A DNA stretch of 64,000 nt from Naematelia aurantialba (GCA_021527695.1 JAKFAO010000007.1:1674001-1738000), one strand, 5' to 3'. Shown: positions 45,021 through 57,000, counted from the stretch's first letter. The notes: generated by a model from the letters alone, not told the origin. Program-made: numbers and translations.

Positions 45021-47610
45021 TCACTTCATTAACTGCTTCGCCCGCATGAGGATAGAACCCGGGTCTAGGCCCTGGTAGGGGATCTGTTCGCTACCAACTG
45101 TCAACAAATCTCCGCAACTTGAAGGGACATGCACTCACCTAAGACCACCGCAGCCCTCTTTGTTGGTGCCCCTACACAACTTAATAAGATTGCAAAATAC
45201 AGGAGGCAACAGTACTCACATGTAACCGTAGCGCGGGTGAAGGTCACGCTCCAGTAACCAGGTACCGAACTGCTTCGCGTGAGCCTACCGTTTACAAGAA
45301 GGAAATCAGCTGCACGGACCTTGCTTCCCAAGGCGGTCCTCTGGTTGAGACTCTCAACAACCAGAACAAACGAAGTCGCGCCAATCTCCTTGATGATCTG
45401 TTCGTCTACCACGTTCAAAGTTGGCTTGTTGATCAAGCCCACGTCGACACCCTCCTCCCGAAGACGGTCGACGGCATCGAGGGATCGGTACAGCATCTCT
45501 CCGTAGGAGACGATGTATCCTTTCGTGCCTTTGCGGATGATCTCGTCCTTGCCGGGGTTGAACGTGTATCCCTCGCCGAAGAAGCGAGAGCCATCTTCCT
45601 TGAGGATCCAAGGTACCTTGGAACGGGTGGAAAACACAAAGCGAAGCCCCTTGTCGTAGAAGACGCGGTCAATCACGCTACGACTGGGGTCAGCAAGCTG
45701 AAGGAAAGGACTATATCTTCGACTGACGCGTCCATCTGGCTCTGTATTGTGTAAGCTCGCAGCTATGACTTTAGGTTCAGATATTACATACGGTATCGGC
45801 AGGGAAGTACAGCTTGGTCTCGTATCCGTCCTCGAGCCCGTTGTCGAGGAAGAACTGGTTAATTCCAAAGTGGCTGACGAACATCAGTTCGATCTACACG
45901 TCAGTGATGAGACCTGCCATGTGTTGTCGGCCATCTCATCTACACCAGAGTGTGAAAAGTGGGTGAGCACGTTGGCAAAGTTGAGTCTCGCCATGGTGAG
46001 TTCCGATATGATCATTTCCGAAAAGGCGGAAAAGGTGCTACCATGAGTCAGCGCTGGGCATTTCACGACGTTGCTGAACCTACCTGAAGACACCATATCG
46101 ATCCGCCTTGAAGGCTCCGAATCCGGCCGCTGCGGAAAAGTTGCCTCGCTCCATGATACCGCTGGAAACAAAGACCCTGTGGCCATCAGGATCGATGTTT
46201 CGCGACGAAGGGAAACTGACTCTGGGTGTTTCTTGTGAATGACGTTGAGTCCAGTCGAGCCCTCGAGGTCCGAGTCGATGACAACAACTTTGGCGATGTT
46301 CTCTTCCTTGCTGGTCTTGTCAAGCACTGCGCTGACAGCTTCGCCGAACTGCACACGACATGCGTTGCGCTCCTTGGTACTTCCAATCAGGAGCTCAGTG
46401 CTCTCGGTCGGCTTGATGGCGCGGAGAATGTTGGCGCATTTGGGGTGTCGTTGATCGAGATAGGCAATTGCGGGCTCACTGAAGACGTCAGGAACCGTAA
46501 CACTCTGCAGAAGACGTACACCTTGATAGCGTCGTGGGCATGAGGACTTCCCTCAAGACCCTTGATGCCAACCGCCATCTTTCGGCTAGACACCACAGCA
46601 GTTGGACCGGATGTGTTGAGAGAATCACACATCGCCGCGTACAACGAGTCGAGGTTCTCCCCGTCGGCCTTGAAGACCGCCACACCCTGACCCTCGAGTG
46701 TCTTGGCGACACTGTAGCCCTTGAGGTAGTCGGATGGGTGGCCCCTGAGGTGTCAGCATAGAAGATGGAGTCTGACTCACGCAATGGTGACGTCGTTGTC
46801 ATCAATGAAGAGCTTGACATTCAAGCCCTGAGCGACAGCGAGTCTCGCCGCCTCGGCGTCGTCGCCCTCTTGCTGACTGCCATCGGAGCCAAAGCAAAAG
46901 ACCGATTTGCCCTTGTTGCCCATGGCGACACCGTTGACCAAAGGCCACATGTGTCCCAGCCGACCGGAGGAGAACTTGACCCCGGGAGTCAGGCCCAGCT
47001 CGGGATGACCGGGAAGCTTCGAATTGGCCTCGCGGTAGTGAAGCAACTGCTCGACGGGGAGTGCACCGTCCAGCACTGACAAAAGGTACTGCACGGCCAC
47101 TCGGTGGCCGGCCTCGTCGAAGAGGATGTCGACGTACTTGGAGTTGTCGGGGTCAGATGCGATAAAAGATAGGAGGATAACGAATTCGGGCATTACGTCG
47201 AATGCTCCTCTGGAATCGCATTTGTTAGACTGGGTTGGGAAGGAGGGCAATTTGCGGACTCACCCAGTGTGACCAGCGGCCCCACGGGCAGCACCCGTCG
47301 CTGTGAAGAAGACAATAACATCTCGGAGCAAACCAATGTTGGCTTCCTGAGCAACGTGTCAGTTTGCAAAGTCCACTCGGAGTGACCTGGTAGCGGATTG
47401 TGGCTCGTCATATGCGTGAGGCATGTGACAACTCACAAGAGTCGCTTTCTGTTCGGCGGACAGCTTCTTGTCCTTGACGGGGTCGAGCGGGATGGGGTTG
47501 TACTTCTTGAGATCGATAGGGAACTTTTCAAACTCCCAATCCTGGACGCGCTGCGACGATCAGTAAAGCGGAAGGATGCGCCATGGCATTCCACATACGT
47601 TGACAGACAT
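45021..47610 (-). CDS. Transketolase-family ThDP-dependent enzyme
   Basis: Multi-exon gene. Starts MSVN at ATG 47610, then DWEFEKFPIDLKKYNP. Seen: GARGAAGHTGGAFDVMPEF, the pattern around the substrate-facing histidine, VDILFDEAGHRVAVQYLL, the thiamine diphosphate motif FGSDGSQQEGDDAEAARLA...IDDND, DGENLDSLYAAMCDSL, SRKMAVGIKGLEGSPHAHDA, a pyrimidine-binding half with GSTGLNVIHKKHPE and a C-terminal half VSYGEMLYRSLDAVDRL...VGLINKPTLNVVDE, ending GTNKEGCGGLSEQIPYQGLDPGS (joined across two introns) and stop at 45021-45023. It belongs to a branch of the family different from the classical pentose-phosphate transketolase; the substrates are not known from sequence. Confidence 0.82.
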
Positions 47611-48038
47611 TGTTGCTGGCTATGTCTAAGATTGAGATAGCAAGGCGATTCAAAGTGATGATACGGAAGGTAAAGTGAGAAGAGAGAAGAGAAGAGAGAA
47701 GAGCCGACGTAAGGACGGTCGGGGAGAACGAGCCGGGAACTTCCGGAGTAGGCTTGCGGAGAACCTGCAGGCCTAACCCCTCACCCACGTTTATCCCCTT
47801 TGTCAGGCTTGCGATCCCCCTGTGCCAGGGTATAAAGCGGGAGCTTGCGTTGGCATATTTTACTCCCCTGCGGGAGGAGTCGGTGGCTTCCCACTGCGGA
47901 TAGCAATCCTAACCCCCCCCCCCCCCTGAGCAAGGCGGGGTGCCATGACGTATTGCTTGGTATTGCAGCTTGCCGTTCAAGCAACCTGTGCTGGTGATCT
48001 CGCTCTCAGAGTGCCACTACACACTGGTCGTGCGTGGG
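47611..48038. promoter_or_regulatory. Divergent promoter with poly-C tract
   Basis: 428 bases between the transketolase-family gene and the putative glycosyltransferase. Contains a GA-rich tract near 47680-47705 and a run of 14 C at 47913-47926. No gene seen. Confidence 0.5.
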
Positions 48039-49064
48039 ATGAAGCTGCTGAGGGGCACAGTCAGCACGCAGGTATCTCTCACGCTTGTACTGGTGGTCGT
48101 CGGCTTGACCTTGGTTGTGTACCTCAACATCGCCGCTTTGGAAAGCGATTCCATTTGGCAGCTCCTCAGCCTCGCTGCTTCAGATGACCCTACAACGTAT
48201 CTTCCATACACCTTTGGGTATGCCGCACTACTGCAGACGCTGCATGCGTACGAACATGTGCACTGGAAGAACATTATCATCGTCGACAACAGCTGGGATC
48301 ATCATGCCTTTGCCGAGCGGGACAAACTGCTCGCCCAATTCCCTAGTCTTCAAGGCGTGATTAAAACACCTGTACATCTTCGTTTCTCGCAGCTCCAAGG
48401 GATGATCGATGGAATCGCAAGGGATACAGGGCAAGAGGTTTACCTCTGGGGCCATACCGATGTCGTCGTGTTGCGCAACGGGACCGCTCCTTACAGCAAC
48501 ATGAAGAAATGCCTAGAACTGGCTCCGAGGCGCGATCCTGTATCCGGTGCGCCCTACGGCGTCATGTTCTTTGCGTACGACTTGTTGAGTGCCGTCTTTA
48601 CCCACGCTTCGGCCGCTGCACCATGGGACCCTGCGATGCCACAGTACGGCTCGGACTGCGACAGATACCGGCGTCTTCGCCTCGCCGGTTATGCAGCTGC
48701 AAACTGCCCGCTGTCCATCGGGCCAATCATTCACAATCATGCGGTATTCACACACCAGGAAAGGGCCAAACTCTGGTCAAGTGGGCTCAATGTCGAACAG
48801 CAAATTGGGTTGTTGGAGGAGATCAATGCGGCGACAGAGCAATACGCATGGCGCAACGCTGGGGGTCCCGAAGCAGCAGACGGAGACTCGGTCGAGGAAG
48901 AAACGGATTGGCATGACGGTGTGAAACAGTTTGACCTCGAGGCTGCAGCAGCGGAGGGTTCAGGAGGGAATCAGTATTATGAGGCGAAATGGGGCCCGTT
49001 CAACTGCGAGTTGGAAGACCGTACACCCTTCTTCGACATCGATCCAATCTCAACACCGCACTGA
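48039..49064 (+). CDS. Type II membrane protein, possible glycosyltransferase
   Basis: Single exon, 341 aa from ATG 48039. Seen: a short cytosolic stretch, one signal-anchor helix (VSLTLVLVVVGLTLVVYLNIAAL), then a luminal domain with TFGYAALLQTLHAYEHVHWKNIIIVDNSWDHHAF, which resembles the start of GT-A fold glycosyltransferases (repeated contact with a sugar nucleotide, a VVDNS-like strand), and YLWGHTDVVVLRNG, a possible DxD-like metal site (HTD). Later CPLSIGPIIHNHAVFTHQERAK is conserved-looking. The topology fits a Golgi enzyme. I did not match it to a named family, so the activity is a suggestion. Confidence 0.45.
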   Translation: MKLLRGTVSTQVSLTLVLVVVGLTLVVYLNIAALESDSIWQLLSLAASDDPTTYLPYTFGYAALLQTLHAYEHVHWKNIIIVDNSWDHHAFAERDKLLAQFPSLQGVIKTPVHLRFSQLQGMIDGIARDTGQEVYLWGHTDVVVLRNGTAPYSNMKKCLELAPRRDPVSGAPYGVMFFAYDLLSAVFTHASAAAPWDPAMPQYGSDCDRYRRLRLAGYAAANCPLSIGPIIHNHAVFTHQERAKLWSSGLNVEQQIGLLEEINAATEQYAWRNAGGPEAADGDSVEEETDWHDGVKQFDLEAAAAEGSGGNQYYEAKWGPFNCELEDRTPFFDIDPISTPH

Positions 49065-50045
49065 GCGAGATGAAAAGGATCGTGGGTCCCAGAAACAGGA
49101 ACTTTCCCAGTTGTCAGTTTCCTCCCTGTCTGGCTGTCTCGGCGAGCTAGATCTGTTCCTCTCGCATACTCGTTCTGCTACGCTGTATCCGCCTTTACCA
49201 TACGCCTTCCGTCGAGCAACCACTGGCAAAGTCTTCACGGCCCCGCTTCTTGCAACGGCCCATCCAGAACCCACACACCCCTATCGGGCAGGGCCGAGCT
49301 TGGCGTTATCCCTTTGCCATCATTCTAGAGTCCGTAAGTGCAGGGTATTGCCAGGGATTGCGAGCTGTCTGCATCGCAGACAGCGATGTCCAGGCTGCGA
49401 CTTCCGACACCTACCAAACAGTCAGTAACGGCAGAGCGGCTCCATCCCTAAAACGAGTCTCCGACAGACCAGATGACTTTGCAAGGGGCGATTCGTGCTC
49501 CTGACAAGCTGGACCCTATCGAGTACAATAGTTGTCTCGCCCGCTCCGATAACACTGCCGGTCACCGGACTCTTGTAGATGATGGTAGAAGCTATCGAAC
49601 TGGCGTACCACTGGTTGGCAGGACCCTTGCATGCCCAACCTGACTTGAGAACTGGAGACCGACTTGTTGAGGGGGTTGTGGCGCCACTGATGGGCGACGA
49701 GGACGTCAAGTCAAAATTACGGGCCCAGCGGCAAGGTGCTTCGTTATCTGGACGGTGTGCTAGGAGATCTGCTCGCCAGACCGTCGTAGTTGGAAGCATC
49801 GGAGGGTGTTCGTACATGGTGACATTGGTGGTAGAAATATTCAGTGGGTAGTTGCGAGTAGTGGTGGTGACCCAGCAGTCATATATACTGTAGCATAAGC
49901 ACCGCTGTTGTTGGCGGGAGGGGAGAATACCGCAATCATGTCATCCAGCTGTGCAGCAAATTTATAGCCCAAAATCAGGGGATAGCCTATCTCATCCCCT
50001 GAACGCTGCATAGATAAGCTACAAGGATTTGTCACCGGACAAGGG
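49065..50045. other. Intergenic region with one unsupported open frame
   Basis: About 980 bases between two converging genes. A minus-strand open frame at 49422-49817 (131 codons, ATG start) is the only long one; it has no signal peptide, membrane segment or motif known to me, and no splice signals were needed. It may be a chance frame. Nothing else recognised. Confidence 0.4.
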
Positions 50046-53000
50046 TCACTGCGTTTCTCCTGCCTCGCCCGCAGCATGGACGCGATTTTTTGCCACTTTC
50101 TCGTCACCGGCTCCCGTCAGTCTTAGGTACTCGGTCGGGTACATGATGGCTCGGTCGATGGCGAGTGGAAGGCCTCGATGGCGGCCGCGCAGCATAATGA
50201 GTATCATCTGACAGTAGCTCTCAGCATCCGAGTCTCGACCTTGCCTGTTCCAAGACTTACAATGAGCTTGCTGATCTTTCTGAAACTCGCACTGAGACTC
50301 GACGTGTTGTATCTAGAGTTCAGTCAACGCTGGATAGGTTAAGCCTTACGGATTGCCATAGCTCAGCCCCACAGTAGCATATCCACTGGTCACCTCGAAG
50401 AGGATCTGCCATACCCCAAGCCATCCAGCATTATTGCTGTTCATCAATTTTCCTCTCTCGAGGATGCAAATGAACAGCGTCCCGACAGCGACCGGCCACA
50501 GGTCGAAGAAAATCTGTGGCAAAAGATGGTAACGTAGATATTTGGAGAAGATTTCGCCATTCTGCTTTTGCCCGTTATGCTGACCAGGTGCATGCTCTCC
50601 ATGCAGACCAAGTGCTGTAGATGTCAGAGAGCCGCGTGACCCACAGCGAGCAGAAACTGACCTCGTTCCTCGTATACGTTTGTTGAGCGAATCGCCATGA
50701 CTAGTGGGTAATTGCAAGTGAAGATGAGCATCTGGCGTGGTGAGCGTCGCCGAAAAGCTTGAAGCCTGGCTTACCAGATAGAAGAAGCTGAACATGTGTT
50801 TGTCTACATCAGCAAGACCACGACAAGGGAGGCAAACAAAAGGATATAATCACGCGGTGGAGGGAGCAAGGTCGCTGACAAAAACGATGCCAAATCCGCT
50901 CGCCCTGACACTGAGACTCTCGAAGAGTCCGACCGTAAATGATTCCCATGCCGAACCAATCGATTGGTAGTATGGCAAACCATGTTCGAACGCGACGAAA
51001 GCAAGCACGCCCGTTATGCTATAGTTTGTCAGCCAACGAATACATCGTAGGAAGCGAGCGCACGTCAAACCAAATTGAATCGCAACGAGATACCATGTTT
51101 GGTACGCTGGAAAGAGATACAAGAAGAGTCTATACGAGCTCAGCGACACTAAACCTTCGTTTACTCACCGTCGGCTGTGCGTCAGCAAGAAATGCAGCGA
51201 CACTTCCAGCTCGCTACCGGGCTTCACCACCTTGGTCAGGAGCCACAGTTCGGCCCGCAGGAAAAGCGGGATTGCTTGATTGCCCGCCAACATGGGGAAT
51301 ATGAGAACATAACTCAAGAGGTAACATTTCTGAAAAGGGACCATCAAGGTGTCAACCAGTCTTAAGAAGTCAGCTTGACTTTCTGTGAGGCAGCTCACTT
51401 ACGACAGGCCGCAGCTTGTATACGCAGCTCAAATCCGACCTTAGTTATAACTCAGGCAGCGTTGTGAGGGAACTTACAGACAACTTGAAAGAACGAGTAC
51501 CATGTCTTGGAGACGGTTGCGGACTGGTATTCGCTATTGACGAGAAACACGTCGTCCCAAGCATGTACTTTAGCAAAGTAGATGGCGAGAATGACTGCCG
51601 GGATCAGCATCCAAAAGAGTTGGTGCTATCAGGCATGTCAGACATGTCAACTTCTACAAGACTCGCAGCAGAGGTGACAACCCACCAGGATCAGCAAGAT
51701 CGTCAATACCGTCGTCGCGCGGTACTCCAGAGCCCCAATCAACTCCAGGTCCTCGTCGCTTAGCTCTTCTTCAAAGAACTGCGAGTTGCGTCCGACCACC
51801 ACGCCCCGTACGCCCGGCGGCAACCACTTTGCGCGTTTCGCGCGAGCGTCTTCGTTTGCGTTCCGATGTTCTTCCAGAGGTTTCTCCAGTATCTGACCCA
51901 GAGCTCGGATGGGATGCGAGGAATGCACTCCCTCGCTTTCATAAGTGCGCAACAGGTTGTCGAGGCCCGTATAAAACCGTGGAAAGGTCTTGTGTAGTAG
52001 GTGAAATAGTAACTCATGGAGACCAGGAAAGCCTCCACGTCCTGTATGCAGAGAGAGACGAGAGGAAGCATGTGGGATACTGCTGTGGGGATCTGGTGGG
52101 GTGGGTCGAGATTTGCGACCGGATTTCTCCCGCATCTCGGCACGTCGCCTCACGCCTTCTGCCCAGACACTATCTGGGTATGATGGCAGTCCCAGGAGAT
52201 GTCTCTGTTCTTCAGGCGTCCTAAGGGATCGTGAGGTTCCAGGCTGAATGCCGAGATTCGAGGTGGGCTGATAGGGGCTAGAGAGGTCCGTGCCATGGAC
52301 GAGCCTGCGTGGATGCTGATCGTGTCCTTCGTCATCATCGTCATACTGTGTATCACTTTCAGTCCTATGGGCCCTTCTCTCCTTCACCTCGCGAGACTGG
52401 GCCCCGGTTCTCGGTCGCAATCCCTCAGTCCCTGCCAGGCTGATCCCAGTCTCCTCATCTCGACCTCGATTCGCATCGTCATAAGTCGGAAATGCTTTGT
52501 GCGCTGCATGTAGTGTGGTGAGAACGGTGGATCCAACCACTGCGCGACATTTTCGCATGAACCACAGCCTGGGAGCAGTCAGCAAGCAAACCGACCGGCG
52601 GGAAGTTCGAAGTTGACTGACTGTCGGCAAAAGATTGTCAAGAGACTGACGATGGACTTGGTACGTCAGCTGGACCTTCTCGCAAAGTCATCTGTACACT
52701 GACTATATCTCCAATGAGCATCAGAATGAGCAGAAACGCCTGTTGCGCAGGACGAAGTTCGCTGACGCTCAAAGTACTCAGCCCCGTGACAGTCATAGCG
52801 GAGAAACACATGAACAAGGCATCGATGTAGTCGGCGATGTACTGTGCCGAGTGTGCAGAGGGATTGGCAGCCATGAAGAAGCCGGAAAAGCTGTCATTTG
52901 CATGAGTCCATGCATCGCTGAGATGGAGATCTCCAGGAGTAGCAGCACTCACACAAACGGAATAATGGTGAACGCGAGGAGGTGTATTCGAAACCAGTTG

Positions 53001-53053
53001 AGCTGCGCCCAGAGGCCCGTCCACCCCTTCCTGGCCCATACGTGTCCTGTCAT
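50046..53053 (-). CDS. TRK1: TRK-type high-affinity potassium transporter
   Basis: Plasma-membrane K+ uptake protein of the SKT/TRK superfamily. Many introns. Starts MTGHVWARKGWTGLWAQLNWFRIHLLAFTIIPF, then YIDALFMCFSAMTVTGLSTLSVSEL, the first selectivity-filter-like loop (AMTVTGL). A long hydrophilic loop follows (52550-51800, rich in Arg, Ser and acidic residues) as in yeast TRK1. Second half: LTILLILV, GNQAIPLFLRAELWLL, SITGVLAFVAFEHG, FTVGLFESLSVRASGFGIV (second loop, SVRASGF), ILFEVTSGYATVGLSYGNP (fourth loop, ATVGLS) joined to NTSSLSASFRKISKLI, and MILIMLRGRHRGLPLAIDRAIMYPTE. The C-terminal RGRHRGLP..DRA block is diagnostic. Start ATG 53053 gives the family N terminus. Confidence 0.9.
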
Positions 53054-53499
53054 GCTATGAGGACATTTGCTAGGAGGTATGTGATGCGGGACAGAGGTGT
53101 GCTGCGCTGCGAGCCGTAGTCAGTATTCGGTGATTGTCCATGACCAGAAGAGCAAATGAAGAAATACAGCCAGATGCGCAAACGAGAGTATGGGTTGTAG
53201 CAGACGCGTATTCTTGATGGACACATTGGGGATGCTTTCGCCATCCCAAAGCTTCCTCGATCGTCTTGTCCCGAGTCGCTGCCGCTCAAGCTTTATCATG
53301 CACTGCATGCTGCCCTGTCCCCAGCCGGTAGATAGTCGCTGCTGTCCATACCCTCCGGTGCTCTTATCCGTCCACTGTCCCCTAAACTATCGCCTATCCT
53401 CCAATCCACGCCTAACCTCCAATCTACACCTATCCGTCTCTTCAACCCCATATCTCCCTATCCACTTCATGTCCGACGCAGAGTTTCTGCCTGGTCCCA
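53054..53499. other. Upstream region of TRK with CT-rich direct repeats
   Basis: 446 bases between the TRK ATG and the stop of the next minus-strand gene. Near 53390-53440 there are two copies of a GCCTAWCCTCCAAT-like word. No gene recognised. Confidence 0.5.
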
Positions 53500-54348
53500 T
53501 TACCGATCCCCCGGCATAACAATAAGCTTGCGTTTATCCTGATCGGGGAAATACCTGCAATCGTGGTCGAGAAGATCGATCAAAGCGATGAGAGCGTTCT
53601 GCACGTAGGCGAGACGCGTTGATTTGCCTGCTAATGCTGTGGAAGTTTGCAACGGCGCAATAGCGTCCCCCAACCTATCGAACCACTTTGAGAACTCGAT
53701 TCGGGCGAGTGACGCGACAAACGTTGCGTATCCTATGCACTCGAGCTGACGATGTCCAACAACGTTACCTGCATGCCGATCGATCATGACCTCACCAATC
53801 GCTCGCTGGTGGCCCCGATACACATGGAGATTGTCATCATCGTTCTCTGAGAAGCCATGAGATGCGAGTAGGTCTTGTATCAACTCGAGTTGGATCCGAA
53901 GATCTCCGGTGGGTTTCTCCAGGCCAAGGTCGAGGAACTGCATCTCTCTTCGTATTATCTCGAGCCATCCCAGGAACTCTGCGAGTACAAAGAGTGTGTT
54001 GGTGCGAAAGTACTCGGGTTCAGATCGACCTACGAATCCACCTTTGTAGATGTTGTAGATGCGACTCTGTAGATCATACGCAGATCGTAGCAAGGGGTCC
54101 CGATACTTGGCTACCAGCTTCTCGGCTTCCGTCGCTTGTACTTGCCTGTCATGCTCGTTGACCAGTCGTTGCTGCAGGATGACAAGCTGTCGCTCGTGCT
54201 TAGCCCGGTCGGTGTCTTGTTTGGATTGAAGACTCTGAATGGAGAGAGAAAGCTTCCATTGCGTCCAAGCGGCAAATGCTGCAGCTATGAGCGAGATTGC
54301 CCCTGTTATGCATACGCCTATGATGGCTCCAGTGGAGTCGGAAGTCAT
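53500..54348 (-). CDS. Hypothetical single-pass membrane protein with coiled coil
   Basis: Intronless open frame, 282 aa from ATG 54348 (a longer frame upstream begins only at TTG). Seen: one N-terminal membrane helix (residues about 8-27, GAIIGVCITGAISLIAAAFAAW), then a coiled-coil-like stretch of charged residues with QSLQSKQDTDRAKHERQL and NEHDRQVQATEAEKL (about 30-75), and a helical soluble domain with FLGWLEIIRREMQFLD and FVASLARIEFSKWFDRL. I do not recognise the family; the layout recalls bacterial-like membrane-anchored helical proteins. The lack of introns is unusual here and might reflect transfer, but this is not shown. Confidence 0.65.
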   Translation of the reverse strand: MTSDSTGAIIGVCITGAISLIAAAFAAWTQWKLSLSIQSLQSKQDTDRAKHERQLVILQQRLVNEHDRQVQATEAEKLVAKYRDPLLRSAYDLQSRIYNIYKGGFVGRSEPEYFRTNTLFVLAEFLGWLEIIRREMQFLDLGLEKPTGDLRIQLELIQDLLASHGFSENDDDNLHVYRGHQRAIGEVMIDRHAGNVVGHRQLECIGYATFVASLARIEFSKWFDRLGDAIAPLQTSTALAGKSTRLAYVQNALIALIDLLDHDCRYFPDQDKRKLIVMPGDR

Positions 54349-55237
54349 GGGGTGTTTAGCTATGAAAGTCAACTCGATGTCTGCCTCACAAAAACTTACG
54401 AACTCGGTGATCGCCTGCGGCAGCCGCCGGTCAAACGATCCACGACTCGGCTCATCAGAGTGATGAGACAGTATTCAAGTTATGCCATCCCAGGTCGGGG
54501 CTATCACTGACTGTGAGAATCAAATGCGCGGAATAGTATGGGAAATCGGAACGATTGCCTGACGAATCGCTCCTGCGCCTATTCGGGTCGCAAGAGCAGG
54601 TTTAGATTCGCCTACTGTGACAATGTTTTGAGTTGGTGGGGCATGTACGAGCACTCTTCCATCTGTCCACAGTCCTTGGAGAGCCCGTTTCATGCATTCA
54701 AGTTCCCGCTAACCAGACCACTTCTTTGTGTCCAAATAGCTGTCGCAATTGTCTAACCTTGTACTGAGATCACTGATCTCGGCATATAAATAGATAGGTG
54801 TCATGATGAGACAGTCGTCGAGACGAGAGGATGATAAGCACGCTTAACGCTCGTGGCAGCACATGGCCATTCATCGGACTTGGACTTCACCCGACCAGAG
54901 GTAGGTCTACACTGTGACTCGCCAACCGCCTGAGCTTTGTATAACAGGGCGCGTATTCTTCCCCCTACGAACGTGCCAGTCAAGGCTCAAAAGGGGCTTT
55001 CTCTGTCTGGCGCAGCAGTCGGCCGAAAGCAGATGGAAAACCACATGCCGAGCAAACGCGCGTGTAAATCATGGATCAACGGCACGCGCTCCTTTAAATG
55101 GAGGGCCCCCTCGTCTTTTGTGTATCTCATCTCTAATTTCAGGATATCAGGGGCTCTTTGGTGCGCCGTGTCTCTCCCCGCTTGTCACAACACTTACGTG
55201 ATAGCTAGTAACTCAAGTCACCCCCGCAGAAGACAAG
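54349..55237. other. Intergenic region, no gene recognised
   Basis: About 890 bases between two diverging genes. Short frames only. It marks the change from housekeeping/transport genes to the accessory block. No repeat family of note was seen here. Confidence 0.45.
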
Positions 55238-56482
55238 ATGCCTCCCCTCAGGATCCTTATCAATGGCGCTGGAATTGCCGGGAATTCGTTGGCATTCTGG
55301 CTATCGCGACAGGGCCACAGCGTAACTGTGCTCGAACAGGCCCCAGTGCTCCGGACCGAAGGGCTTCAGATCGACCTTCGTGGTCCGGCTATTGACGTCG
55401 TGGAACGGATGGGTCTGACGAGCGAACTTCGATCTAAATGTCTGGCTGAACAAGGTGTTGAAATTGTCGGCACATCTGGCAAGCGATGGGCTTATTTCGG
55501 TGCAAAGAAGTCTCCTTCCGGGATGCAGACATTCACTTCCGAATGGGAGGTGATGCGTGGAGATCTCTGCCAAGTCCTGTACAGTGCCACGAAGGATCGG
55601 GCGACGTATCTTTTTGGAACTTCGATCGAATCATACGACGACGAAGCCGAGTCAGTAAACGTTCGCTATACTGACGGTACGACTCACCGGTTCGACCTCG
55701 TCGTGGGGGCCGATGGCGTTTGGTCGCGACTTCGAAAGCTTATGCTCGGCCCCAAATTTACGGACAGCTTTACTCCATTGGAAGATCTGTACGTTGCATA
55801 CTTCACTGTTCCCTACCCGATGCAGCCAGGAGAACGATTCGTCTCGAGCCTCTGTATGGCACCCGGCAATAAAGGAATGATGACTCGACGACAAAGTGAG
55901 GAACGGCTCCAAGTATACCTCGGCGGCAAGTCTGATCTGGATGATCTCAAACAAGTGTACCGTGGCGATATCGGAAAGCAGAAAGAAGCGATGAGCCGAT
56001 TCATGCGAGGCTGCGGGTCCAAGGTGGACGACATATTGAACAGGCTCGACTCGGTGAACGATTTCTATCTCGAACGGATCGGTCTCGTCAACATCGATAC
56101 CTGGTGGCGAGGTCGGGTCGCCCTCGTCGGTGACGCCGCTTGGTGTCCGTCAGTGATGACTGGCATGGGGACGACATCAAGCATCTTGGGGTCCTATGTC
56201 ATGGCAGGCGAGATAAGCAAGCGCTGTGGCGGACCAAATGGCAAAGATCAGCTTCCTGCTGCGCTGCAGGCATACGAAGAGAACTTTAGACCGTTCATGG
56301 ACGAGGTGACGAAGGATCTCAGGAATGGACAGGGTGGCTTTTCAATGCCTTCCTCCGAGTTCGGTATCACATTATTCAACTTTGCTTTAGGAGTGGTATC
56401 CTTTCTGCGCTTGGACTATCTGGGCCGATTTATCTTCAACATCAAGCTCCCCAAATGGCAGTTGCCGAATTACGAGATGTAG
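55238..56482 (+). CDS. FAD-dependent monooxygenase (aromatic hydroxylase-like)
   Basis: Single exon, 414 aa. Class A flavin monooxygenase of the PHBH type (as in salicylate, tetracycline or secondary-metabolite hydroxylases). Seen: FAD-binding GxGxxG at ILINGAGIAGNSLAFWLSRQG with the E of VTVLEQAP, VVGADGVWSRLRK (DG motif), and ALVGDAAWCPSVMTGMGTTSSILGSYVMAGE (GD motif). A C-terminal hydrophobic stretch (FGITLFNFALGVVSFLRLDYLG) suggests membrane association. The protein is complete and intronless, unlike the second monooxygenase at 59823. Substrate unknown. Confidence 0.86.
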   Translation: MPPLRILINGAGIAGNSLAFWLSRQGHSVTVLEQAPVLRTEGLQIDLRGPAIDVVERMGLTSELRSKCLAEQGVEIVGTSGKRWAYFGAKKSPSGMQTFTSEWEVMRGDLCQVLYSATKDRATYLFGTSIESYDDEAESVNVRYTDGTTHRFDLVVGADGVWSRLRKLMLGPKFTDSFTPLEDLYVAYFTVPYPMQPGERFVSSLCMAPGNKGMMTRRQSEERLQVYLGGKSDLDDLKQVYRGDIGKQKEAMSRFMRGCGSKVDDILNRLDSVNDFYLERIGLVNIDTWWRGRVALVGDAAWCPSVMTGMGTTSSILGSYVMAGEISKRCGGPNGKDQLPAALQAYEENFRPFMDEVTKDLRNGQGGFSMPSSEFGITLFNFALGVVSFLRLDYLGRFIFNIKLPKWQLPNYEM

Positions 56483-56599
56483 GGTCGGAAAGAGGCTGTC
56501 AAATATAATCAGCATGATTGAGCTGCAAGGAGACGTAACCCAGCCGAAACCGCGCGAGTCAATGTTCATGTTAGCTACATATACAATGCTACTATTACT

Positions 56600-57000
56600 T
56601 GTACGCTCCAAAGGCGTCACACTGATGCGACGCGTCAAGACAGTTCCGTTGTAGAGGTTACGTTGCAGTATCCACGAGATTGAAATCCCCCAACCAACCG
56701 CTGAAGGTATTCCACCCAAGAAGCCAGATCATCAACTCCTCCATGCCAAACTCCTTGTAAATTGCCCGATAGAGAACTGCATCCGGATTGCGCCAACATG
56801 TGTAAACGAGCCTTGGGAAGAGTCCCGTGTCGAGAATCTGCTGCTGGCTGCCCTGGGTTCCTCTTGCTCCCACATGTGGGGCTTCGGCCGTCCAACATGT
56901 CCAGTAGTGTCCACCGTCCCTACAAACCTGCACTTCCACTCATTGCACTCATTTGCATACCGATCACGCCCACTGGGCGAACAGGCGTGACACGAGCGCC
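56600..57000 (-). pseudogene. Broken copy of the unknown gene family found at 63521-64000
   Basis: Minus-strand blocks match the open copy in three alternating frames: GRDRYANECNEWKC against WRDRYASDCSQWKR, CGSKRNPGQPAADSRHGT against CGNKRNPGKPAVDCRHGT, LVYTCWRNPDAV...EFGMEELMIWLLGWNTF against LVHTAWHNPAAI...EFGSEEELLVWLRGWDTF, and NLYNGTVLTRRISV against NPANRAVLMRRTSL. At least three frameshifts separate them (one is a 4-base loss next to the WTCW codons), so no complete protein can be made. The DNA similarity stops near 56970 on the upstream side. Confidence 0.75.

Noticed and set aside
49422..49817. 131-codon minus-strand open frame as a gene
   Set aside because: No motif, signal peptide, membrane segment or relative recognised, and the region is the 3' side of two converging genes. 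Kept only as part of the intergenic entry.
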